Below are positions 43,232-53,147 of a stretch of 64,000 bases of DNA, piece by piece; positions within the stretch are counted from its first letter, which is position 1, and each line of letters opens with the position of its first letter. This DNA is from JAEUMD01 sp044222395 (GTDB lineage Bacteria; Pseudomonadota; Alphaproteobacteria; Rhizobiales; Hyphomicrobiaceae), in contig JBGANK010000003.1 in the NCBI GenBank assembly GCA_044222395.1, forward strand, positions 1-64,000, written 5' to 3'. The position numbers and the translations under genes were made by a program. The notes below the pieces were generated by a model. It had not been told where the DNA came from and searched no databases. It saw only the letters and a list, made by a program, of their open reading frames with translations.

Positions 43232-43741
43232 ATGAAAAAAATCGACATCAACGCACTCGCCTACCGGCCGTGTGTCGGCATCATGGTGCTCAATCGCGAC
43301 GGCCTGATCTGGATCGGCCGGCGGTCGGATGCCAAGAACAAGATCGAAGGCAACGGCACGTGGTGGCAGATGCCGCAGGGCGGGATCGACAAGGGTGAGG
43401 CGCCCGGTGAAGCTGCGCGCCGCGAGCTCTTCGAAGAGACGCGCATCCGGTCGGCGGATTTCATCGCCGAGCATCCCAAGTGGCTTAACTACGATCTGCC
43501 TATCGAGCTGATCGGCAGCAAGTGGGGCGGCAAGTATCGCGGCCAGACTCAGAAGTGGTTTGCCATGCGCTTCCTGGGCGAGGACAGCGAGGTCGATATT
43601 GCCCCGGCTGACCATGAGATCGAATTCGACGCTTGGCGATGGGCGAAGCGATCCGAACTCATGGATCTCATCGTGCCGTTCAAGCGCGAGGTGTATCGCG
43701 AGGTGCTGGCTGAACTGGGTCCGCTTGCCGCCGACCTTTGA
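43232..43741 (+). CDS. rppH: RppH-like Nudix hydrolase (copy 1)
   Basis: 169 residues from the ATG at 43232. The Nudix box GGIDKGEAPGEAARRELFEE is complete, with REL-x-EE metal ligands, and the family-specific starts LAYRPCVGIMVLN and WWQMPQGG and the end LIVPFKREVYREVL match RppH/NudH, RNA pyrophosphohydrolases that remove 5' pyrophosphate to start mRNA decay or cleave dinucleoside polyphosphates. A second paralogue lies 230 bases downstream. The GTG at 43223 is a possible alternative start. Confidence 0.93.
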   Translation: MKKIDINALAYRPCVGIMVLNRDGLIWIGRRSDAKNKIEGNGTWWQMPQGGIDKGEAPGEAARRELFEETRIRSADFIAEHPKWLNYDLPIELIGSKWGGKYRGQTQKWFAMRFLGEDSEVDIAPADHEIEFDAWRWAKRSELMDLIVPFKREVYREVLAELGPLAADL

Positions 43742-43972
43742 TCGCACGAGGTCGCCGCGCCATCGGACTTCCGCCCGTCAGCTGACAACGCCGTTGCTCT
43801 GCATCAAGGCGGCAGTTTCCGCGATCGTTCAATATGACCGGCATGTCATGCACCGGCACCACGAGTGAGGGGTTTGCCCAACTTCCTTGCCAACTGAGCC
43901 ACACTTTGCACTAGGGTTGAAGATAAGTGATTCGTCCGCGCGTCCTTCAGCGGCCCAGAGCCCTTTCCTGCC

Positions 43973-44515
43973 ATGAACGTCACAGCCAGACTTGCAGCGC
44001 CAATCCGCGAGAGACTGCCCTATCGCATCGGCGTGGGCATGGTGCTGTTCAATGAGCACGGCGAGATATGGCTCGGTGCGCGTCGGCCGCGCTGGATTGG
44101 CCCCGATGAACCGCCGATCTGGCAGATGCCGCAGGGCGGACTTGGCGGACATGAGCTGCCGCTCGAAGCCGCCTTGCGCGAACTCACGGAAGAGACAGGC
44201 GCCACAAGTCTCGTTGCCGCCGCGGAGCTCGAGGACTGGATGTCCTTCGACCTGCCGGACCATCTGCTGGGGGTTGGGCTGAAGGGGCTCTATCGTGGGC
44301 AGCGCCAGCTGTGGTTCGCGATCCAGTTCGCGGGCGATGATCGCGAATTCGATCTCAAGCGGCACGAGGGCGATGCGCCGGAGTTCGAAGCGTGGATGTG
44401 GGCGACGCCCGAAGAAGCCGTGCGACGGATCGTGCCGTGGAAGCGCGAGGTCTATGCGGAGGTGCTCGATGCCTTCGCCGAGATCATCGCGCCGGGTCGA
44501 ATGCGGAACACCTGA
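43973..44515 (+). CDS. RppH-like Nudix hydrolase (copy 2)
   Basis: 180 residues and a diverged tandem paralogue of copy 1. It shares PYRIGVGMVLFNEHGEIWLG, WQMPQGG, the Nudix box GGLGGHELPLEAALRELTEE and the C-terminal IVPWKREVYAEVLDAF. Metal ligands are intact, so it should be active. The 230 bases between the two copies contain no gene. Which copy is the mRNA decapping enzyme and which may have another substrate cannot be told from the sequence. Confidence 0.9.
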   Translation: MNVTARLAAPIRERLPYRIGVGMVLFNEHGEIWLGARRPRWIGPDEPPIWQMPQGGLGGHELPLEAALRELTEETGATSLVAAAELEDWMSFDLPDHLLGVGLKGLYRGQRQLWFAIQFAGDDREFDLKRHEGDAPEFEAWMWATPEEAVRRIVPWKREVYAEVLDAFAEIIAPGRMRNT

Positions 44516-44554
44516 GGGTGCAAGAACCCCACAAGGGCTCACAATTTGAAGGGC

Positions 44555-44604
44555 TGGCGCATGCCTTCGCTGGAACCTAATGCGGCTCCATGTCAGGCGG
44601 TCAG
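44555..44604 (-). repeat. dispersed repeat family 1, copy C (diverged, inverted)
   Basis: The segment GCCTTCGCTGGAACC...GGCTCCATGTCAGGCGG is the diverged reverse complement of copy A (GGTTCCAGCGAAGGC on the other strand). It lies between the second Nudix gene and atpC and is followed directly by two family 2 elements. Confidence 0.6.
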
Positions 44605-44622
44605 TTTTTGAGCTTCTGACTC

Positions 44623-44672
44623 GAGCATGTTTCTCACGCTGAACCGCACGACACTTCAGCTCAACATGCTCT
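44623..44672 (+). repeat. dispersed repeat family 2, copy 1 (50 bp)
   Basis: Exactly 50 bases from GAGCATGTTTCTCACGCTGA to CAACATGCTCT. The ends are inverted (AGCATGTT/AACATGCT), so it can fold. It is in tandem with copy 2, nine bases away, and related to copy 3 at 62333-62382. Confidence 0.8.
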
Positions 44673-44681
44673 CCTTCACTT

Positions 44682-44731
44682 GAGCAAGTTTCTCACGCTG
44701 AACCGCGTGGCACTTCAGCGAAACATGCTCT
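44682..44731 (+). repeat. dispersed repeat family 2, copy 2 (50 bp)
   Basis: 50 bases, GAGCAAGTTTCTCACGCTGA to AAACATGCTCT, nearly identical to copy 1. Its right end overlaps the stop codon of atpC (44730-44732), so the repeat sits directly at the 3' end of the atp transcript and could serve as its terminator. Confidence 0.8.
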
Positions 44732-45122
44732 AGTGGCGCCGCAGGCCCTTGAGCTGCTCGATGGCGAAGCTCAAGTGACGCAGGGCCTCGTCGTCGTTGG
44801 TTTCCTTGATGGCGATCTCGGCCTTCTCCAGCGCGGCATCCAGCGTGCGCTGGTCGGCCTCGTCGACGATGAAGGCGTGCTCGGCGAGGACCGTCACCGA
44901 TTCGGGATTGACCTCGGCAAAACCGCCGTTGATGTAGAGACCCTTTTTCGACGCGGTCAAAGTGACGTGGATGACGCCGGGCAGCAGCGTCGAGACGACC
45001 GGCGCGTGCCCGGCCAGCACCGTGAATTGCCCTTCCGCACCCGGCAAGACCGCCTGCTCGGCGAGTTCGGACAGCAAAACGCGTTCCGGACTTACCAGCT
45101 CGAACTTGAACGTCCCTGCCAT
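44730..45122 (-). CDS. atpC: ATP synthase F1 epsilon subunit
   Basis: 130 residues from the ATG at 45122 (MAGTFKFELVSPERVLLSEL). The beta-sandwich signature EGQFTVLAGHAPVVSTLLPG and the C-terminal helical part (DQRTLDAALEKAEIAIKETN) are typical. It is the inhibitory and rotor-linking subunit of F1. It is the last gene of the minus-strand F1 cluster, separated from atpD by a small extra gene. Its stop codon is formed within repeat family 2. Confidence 0.95.
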   Translation of the reverse strand: MAGTFKFELVSPERVLLSELAEQAVLPGAEGQFTVLAGHAPVVSTLLPGVIHVTLTASKKGLYINGGFAEVNPESVTVLAEHAFIVDEADQRTLDAALEKAEIAIKETNDDEALRHLSFAIEQLKGLRRH

Positions 45123-45241
45123 CGTCTCGCGGTCCTTACCAATTCTCGCGCCGCAGCGCCCTTGCTCGTGCACCGGACTTGCGTGTCGGAGCGGCGATGG
45201 CGGACCGGTGCAGCCGCCATCGCAATTCGTTCCAACCCGGC

Positions 45242-45520
45242 TCAGTTCACCTTAGCGTCGCCGTCCTGACGGACGTCCTCGCGGGTTTGCAGCTCGGTGC
45301 CGCAGAACGGGCAGAAGAAAACCGGATGGTCGACCATCCCGGGCTCCTCGCCCTCGATGTCGATCAAGCCGACCGACATATACAGCACGCCGTCCTCGCC
45401 GACGACGATGAGCGGCTCGAATTCCTTGCCGCTCATGGCTTCCTTCAATTCGGTGCAACAGCTGCCAAACTCCTCGTCAACCTCCTCAGTTTCCGTTGCC
45501 TCTTTGGTCTGGTCAGCCAT
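45242..45520 (-). CDS. small acidic cysteine-containing protein between atpD and atpC
   Basis: 92 residues from the ATG at 45520 (GGAGAACACC before it). The sequence is very acidic, with an SCC pair near the N-terminus and a CPFCG motif near the C-terminus that resembles half of a zinc ribbon; no second CxxC is present, so metal could be shared with the SCC pair or between subunits. It is 66 bases downstream of atpD and about 120 bases upstream of atpC, same strand. It is not a known F1 subunit; possibly an assembly or regulatory factor, or a passenger gene. Confidence 0.7.
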   Translation of the reverse strand: MADQTKEATETEEVDEEFGSCCTELKEAMSGKEFEPLIVVGEDGVLYMSVGLIDIEGEEPGMVDHPVFFCPFCGTELQTREDVRQDGDAKVN

Positions 45521-45586
45521 GGTGTTCTCCTCGCGACGTTGTCCCTCCGCGCAGGGCCTTCGTGTGTTGCAGGGCCTGCCCGACGG

Positions 45587-47023
<1,437 letters not shown>

Positions 47024-47053
47024 TGTTCTCGTCCTTGAGTTCCGGTCAGATTG

Positions 47054-47938
47054 CTAGAGCGCTTCCGCGCCCGAAATGATTTCGATGAGTTCCTTGGTGA
47101 TCTGCGCCTGGCGCTGGCGGTTGTAGGTGATCGTCAGCTTGTCGATCATCTCGCCGGCGTTGCGCGTGGCGTTGTCCATGGCGCTCATGCGCGCGCCCTG
47201 CTCGGATGCGCCGTTCTCAAGGAGGCCACGGAAGATTTGCGTCGCGACGTTGCGCTTCAGCAGTTGTCCGAGGATGATGTGCTCCTCAGGCTCGTACTCG
47301 TAGATCGCCGCATTGCGGCCCGCCGACTCATCCTTCGCCTCGGGGATCTTGGCCGGGATCAGCTGCAGCGCCGTCGGCTTCTGCGAGATCACCGACTGGA
47401 ACTCGGAGAAGTAGATCGTGGCGACGTCGAACTCGCCGGCCTCGAACATCTCCAATATGCGGCTGGCGACGCCCTCGGCATCGTTGAAACCGATCTGGCG
47501 GACGTTGCGGAAGTCGCGGCGCTCGATGATCTGCTTGCCGAGGTCGCGGCGCAGGTTGTCGGCGCCCTTGCGGCCGACGGTCATGATCTTGACGGTCTTG
47601 CCTGCGGCCGCGAGCTTGATGGCATCGGCGCGGGCCAGCTTGGCGATGTTGGAGTTGAAGCCGCCGCACAGGCCGCGCTCGGCGGTCATGACGATCAGCA
47701 GGTGGATATCTTCCTTGCCGGTGCCGACGAGCAGCGGCGAAGCTCCGTCGCGGCTGGAGACCTTGCCGCCGAGGCTGGCCAGGACCTTGTCCATGCGCTC
47801 TGCGTAGGGACGTGCGGCGGTCGCCACCTCCTGCGCACGGCGCAGCTTGGCAGCGGCGACCATCTGCATCGCCTTGGTGATCTTGCGCGTCGCCTTCACC
47901 GAAGCGATGCGATTGCGAAGGTCTTTCAAGCTCGCCAT
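47054..47938 (-). CDS. atpG: ATP synthase F1 gamma subunit
   Basis: 294 residues from the ATG at 47938. The N-terminal coiled coil MASLKDLRNRIASVKATRKI, the middle domain (ITAERGLCGGFNSNIAK-type) and the C-terminal helix MSAMDNATRNAGEMIDKLTI are standard. It is the central rotor shaft. A perfect 12-bp hairpin lies between it and atpA, which could affect relative expression. Confidence 0.97.
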   Translation of the reverse strand: MASLKDLRNRIASVKATRKITKAMQMVAAAKLRRAQEVATAARPYAERMDKVLASLGGKVSSRDGASPLLVGTGKEDIHLLIVMTAERGLCGGFNSNIAKLARADAIKLAAAGKTVKIMTVGRKGADNLRRDLGKQIIERRDFRNVRQIGFNDAEGVASRILEMFEAGEFDVATIYFSEFQSVISQKPTALQLIPAKIPEAKDESAGRNAAIYEYEPEEHIILGQLLKRNVATQIFRGLLENGASEQGARMSAMDNATRNAGEMIDKLTITYNRQRQAQITKELIEIISGAEAL

Positions 47939-48042
47939 TCGAGCGTCCCTGTCATTGCCTTCTCTGCCCAAGGGTAATGGGAAGAGGGTCTCATCTTGGG
48001 GCCATCGCCACGAGCGCGTCGCCGAACTGGCCCTTACTCCAA

Positions 48043-48069
48043 CCCTCTTCCTGCTTGGCAGGAAGAGGG
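48043..48069. repeat. 12-bp palindromic hairpin between atpA and atpG
   Basis: CCCTCTTCCTGC-TTG-GCAGGAAGAGGG: perfect 12-base arms with a 3-base loop, in the 140-base atpA-atpG gap. A related GAAGAGGG word recurs at 47981-47988. Short GC-rich palindromes of this look are frequent dispersed units in Rhizobiales-type genomes. It has no T run, so it is more likely an mRNA-stabilising or attenuating element than a full terminator. Confidence 0.75.
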
Positions 48070-48078
48070 CTCGTCGGA

Positions 48079-49611
<1,533 letters not shown>

Positions 49612-49756
49612 CTCTGTGACCTCTTCAATGGGCGTTTTCGTTCAGCGCCGGAACTCGGGAGAGCCACCGGGCATACAGTTCCAAGTCCGTGCGGTCGCCA
49701 CGCGAGAAACATGGCGACCGGAATTCCATGCGCGGCCGATGCCGCCGGCAAACCCT

Positions 49757-50317
49757 CTAGCCCGCGCCCTTGAGATTGAGCCGCAGGTTGGAAAGCTTGG
49801 TCTTGAGCGACGAATCGATCATGCGGCTGCCGATCTTGACGATCAGCCCGCCGAGCAGGCCAGAATCGACGCGAGTGGCGAGTTGCACATCCTTGCCGAC
49901 CGAGGCGGTCAGCAGGCTTTTCAGCTCGTGAATTTGTTCGGCAGTCAAAGCAACCGCACTCGTCACCTCGGCCGTCACCTCGCCCCGGCTTCTGGCGACC
50001 AGCGCGCGGAAAGCCTTGATCATGTCACCAACGGCAAACAGGCGCCGGTTCTTGGCCAGCAGCTTGAGGAAATTGATGGTCACCGGACCGATGCCCGCCT
50101 TGGCCGCCACCTTTTCGAGCGCTGATGCCTGCTGGTCGGACGAATAGAGCGGGCTCCTGACCAGACTGGTGAGGTCGCGGCTCATATCAAGCAGGCCCTG
50201 AACCTTTGCAAGGTCTGCCTCAACTTCTGCTATCCTATTGTCTTCGCGGGCCAAATCGAACAGGGCAGCGGCATAGCGGCCGGCCACACTGGCCATCATG
50301 GGATCGTCTGTCGCCAC
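49757..50317 (-). CDS. atpH: ATP synthase F1 delta subunit
   Basis: 186 residues if started at the GTG at 50317, the length usual for this group; ATGs at 50299 and 50296 are alternatives. Family landmarks are VAGRYAAALFDLA, TINFLKLLAKNRRL and the C-terminal DSGLLGGLIVKIGSRMIDSS. It links F1 to the peripheral stalk. It is the first gene of the F1 cluster on the minus strand; the frame upstream of 50317 is not coding-like. Confidence 0.95.
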   Translation of the reverse strand: MATDDPMMASVAGRYAAALFDLAREDNRIAEVEADLAKVQGLLDMSRDLTSLVRSPLYSSDQQASALEKVAAKAGIGPVTINFLKLLAKNRRLFAVGDMIKAFRALVARSRGEVTAEVTSAVALTAEQIHELKSLLTASVGKDVQLATRVDSGLLGGLIVKIGSRMIDSSLKTKLSNLRLNLKGAG

Positions 50318-50824
50318 GTCAAAGGCTCTCGTACGGCGCTGAAGAGCGCGTTGCGGTTGCTTGATGGAGCCAGACGGCCCCTCAGTCACGTGAAGATGCG
50401 TGCTCGAAAGAGGGGATCGTCGCCTGCCGGTCTCACCGCCCCATTGCAAGACGCGGTTCTCTAACATGGCATGAGAGGGGCATCAACGGGGACGGGCTTC
50501 GTCAATTAGCCCATTATCGCCCAAGGGCATTATCTTTTGGACGTAGCCGCTGGCAGCGGGTCTCAGAGGCAACCCATGCCTGCGCCGCGATCGCGAGCCA
50601 AAGGACGACCCGACAACTCCAGGGTACTGAAATTCTTCGACTTCTGACCTTGCCTCGACGCGGCCGCTGAAACCGCCACTGCTGGGGCTTGATATTCGCT
50701 ACCGTGTCCGATGGCGGGGCGCCTGCAGCCGAGGCAAGACGATAGACAGAAATGCGGGATTGCCGGTGATGGGCTGGACTATGACGCGGCCCATTCAGCA
50801 ACGCCCCATGCCGTGGTTTGCAGG
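50318..50824. other. intergenic stretch upstream of atpH
   Basis: About 500 bases without a supported gene. It should contain the atp promoter, reading leftward; no convincing -35/-10 pair could be fixed. Small open frames here have no start signals or recognisable sequence. In many relatives priA lies immediately upstream of atpH; here priA is 9 kb away. Confidence 0.45.
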
Positions 50825-51292
50825 TCAATCGTCCTTGTCACGATAGATGCGCGGCCGTTGCGAGCGCACGAACCGGCCGTCCGGATCGATGTAGAAAATA
50901 TCGACCGAGAGTGCGCCCTGGCGATCCGTGATGCTAATGGTGCGCTCGATCGTGTAGGGGCGTTCGACGCAGTCACCCGGCTGGCGATTGAGCGTCACGG
51001 TGACGACGAGCGTGCGTTGCGGTGGGTCGATGTTGGCGGGAGGGCCTTCGCGCACGTCGGCGAAGGTAGTGCAGCCCTGATCGGCGTAATACATGATCTT
51101 GACGTCGACCTTGCCTTTGCCGTCGGCCTCGGCAACCGTCGCAGGCGCTTGTGCGGCGGCTGGATGCGATGCCGCCAAGATGGTGGCAATGGCAACGAGG
51201 CCGGTGCAGAGGGTTCCTTGCAGTGCCTCCAGCCGACGCAGCGAAGAGAAAAGTTCCCTTGCAAAGCGAGGCGATGAGTCGTTGTCCGGCAT
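50825..51292 (-). CDS. exported hypothetical protein
   Basis: 155 residues from the ATG at 51292 (GGAG ten bases upstream). A hydrophobic stretch TGLVAIATILAASHPAAAQA ends in a likely signal-peptidase site near AAA-QAP, preceded by a basic N-region (RFARELFSSLRRLEAL). The mature part of about 100 residues is beta-rich (VDVKIMYYADQGCTTFADV, RTLVVTVTLNRQPGDC) with two Cys that could form a disulfide. I do not recognise the family. Confidence 0.65.
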   Translation of the reverse strand: MPDNDSSPRFARELFSSLRRLEALQGTLCTGLVAIATILAASHPAAAQAPATVAEADGKGKVDVKIMYYADQGCTTFADVREGPPANIDPPQRTLVVTVTLNRQPGDCVERPYTIERTISITDRQGALSVDIFYIDPDGRFVRSQRPRIYRDKDD

Positions 51293-51421
51293 GTAGAATA
51301 CACTCCTCCGAGGCGTGGCCCCTTGAACCAATTCGCGCGATCGCCGTCCGGCTTCAGTTATCGCGCGGGCGGTGAGAGCTGGCAACTCAACCGAGATGCG
51401 TAATGTTTCTCGCCTTCGAAC

Positions 51422-52678
51422 TCACTCTGGCTCGAGCCTGGTGACAACGGCCGCGGTGCTCTGCAAGGTGCGGTGAACCGGGCATTTGCCGGCGATATCA
51501 ACGAGCTTGTCCCGCAAATCGGGCGCCAGGTCACCGTCGATCGAGATCGTGCATTCGAATCGATCAATGCGGCCAGTACGGCCGGCAGCGACCTCGCCGC
51601 AATCCTCGCAGTGATCGGCGGCCACCTTGCCATGGCGCACGTCAACGGAGATACGGCCAAGCTCAAGCCCCTTGTGTTGCGCGTACATGCGCAGCGTCAT
51701 GGATTTGCAGGCGCCCAAGGCGATCGACAGATAGTCGTAAGGAGAGGGGCCCAGATCGTCGCCGCCGACGGCTACGGGCTCATCGGCAAACAAGCGGTGG
51801 CGGCCAGCCAGCACCGTGTTCTGGAAGCGGCCCTGGCCGATCTCGCTGACCGTGACGTGGTCGTGGCCGCGCGGCGGCTCGGCAGGGATTTCGGGCAGGA
51901 ACCGGGACGCCCAGGCAGCGATGACGCGGGCTGCGTATGCGGCGTCGCGGGGGTCGCGCAGCAAATGATCGGCGTGGTCGAGCGAGATGAAGCTCTTAGG
52001 ATGGCGGGCCGCGGAATAGAGCCGGGCTGCGTGATCAATTCCGACGATGTCATCGAGGGGAGCGTGCAGAATGAGCAATGCCTTGCGCAGGTGGGGCAAC
52101 GCATCGACCAGGTGATGGCGCGCGGCATCGTCGAGAAACTGGCTGCGAATGCGGAAGCGTCGGCCTTCGATTTCGACTTCGGCTTCGCCCTTGGTGCGGA
52201 CCTCCTCGGGCGAGGCACCGAGCAGATGCACGACCTCCGCCACGTCGGCAGGCGTGCCGATGGTTGCGACAGCCTTGGCCTCCGGGATTTCGGAGGCCGC
52301 TGCCAGAATCGCGGCGCCACCCAGTGAATGGCCGACGAGAATAGTGGGGGCCTCGTGGTTGGCGCGCATGAAGTCCACCGCGCGCAAGACCGCAGCACGG
52401 AACTCCGAAAAATTGGTGTCCGCAAACCTGCCGCCAGAAGAGCCGTGGCCGGGCAGATCGAACCGCATCACGGCGATGCCCTCGCCCGCAAGCCCCTCTG
52501 AAATCCGGCGGGTAATTGCAAGGTCCATCGAGCAGGTGACGCCGTGTACGAGCAACGCATAGGCACGGGGTCGACCAGTCGGCAGGTCGAACCTAGCGGC
52601 AAGCTCGATGGGACCATTGGCGCTCGCCAACTCGAAGCTTATCGGTGCGGCTGGCCTTGGTGGGGGATTGGCGGTCAT
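51422..52678 (-). CDS. bifunctional alpha/beta hydrolase - OsmC protein
   Basis: 418 residues from the ATG at 52678 (CGGAG upstream). Residues 1-260 form an alpha/beta hydrolase: oxyanion region LLVHGVTCSMD, nucleophile elbow ILVGHSLGGAAIL and a late His in SLDHADHLL. Residues about 275-418 form an OsmC domain with its two peroxidatic Cys in SIALGACKSMTLRMYAQHKG and DIAGKCPVHRTLQ. OsmC proteins reduce organic hydroperoxides. The fusion is known in proteobacteria; the combined role may be hydrolysis and detoxification of lipid peroxides. It appears monocistronic. Confidence 0.9.
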   Translation of the reverse strand: MTANPPPRPAAPISFELASANGPIELAARFDLPTGRPRAYALLVHGVTCSMDLAITRRISEGLAGEGIAVMRFDLPGHGSSGGRFADTNFSEFRAAVLRAVDFMRANHEAPTILVGHSLGGAAILAAASEIPEAKAVATIGTPADVAEVVHLLGASPEEVRTKGEAEVEIEGRRFRIRSQFLDDAARHHLVDALPHLRKALLILHAPLDDIVGIDHAARLYSAARHPKSFISLDHADHLLRDPRDAAYAARVIAAWASRFLPEIPAEPPRGHDHVTVSEIGQGRFQNTVLAGRHRLFADEPVAVGGDDLGPSPYDYLSIALGACKSMTLRMYAQHKGLELGRISVDVRHGKVAADHCEDCGEVAAGRTGRIDRFECTISIDGDLAPDLRDKLVDIAGKCPVHRTLQSTAAVVTRLEPE

Positions 52679-53147
52679 CGGTGCTTGCTCCGTGCGGCTC
52701 AGTTGCAAACGCAGCGAGACCCTGCCGCAGGCGTGGCCTCCGAGACAAGCCTGGAAGTTGGCGGGGCTGATCGATCGGCGGGCAGCAGGCCCATTGTCCG
52801 GGCTGGTGCGGCGCGCAGGCTGGTGGAGACATCGGCAGTCTGCGCCGCATCGGGCGGGATCGATTCCAATCGCGGCGCCCCTGGAGCGGCGGCAAACTCC
52901 GCACGATTTTTCCATTGAATTAGCGCGCGGTCAGCTTCTTTCAAATCAAATTCAAACTGATTTCAATTTCTGGGTTGCAGGACAAACATTAAATCCGAAT
53001 CAATCGCGAATCCGGCAGCGTTCACCTGATTTCAACATTGCATAACGACGGACAAATTCGGCGGGCGTCGCCAAGATTAAAGCTCGTTTAACATCATATT
53101 GTTATATCGGGTACTTCCTATCAGAGGGTACTTCGAGGGCTTTCGCC
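52679..53147. other. A/T-richer intergenic stretch upstream of the PilZ coiled-coil gene
   Basis: The first half resembles degraded coding sequence without a start signal; from about 52920 to 53130 the base composition falls markedly (for example ATCAAATTCAAACTGATTTC). This is probably the promoter region of the gene at 53148. No specific operator or RNA was recognised. Confidence 0.45.
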
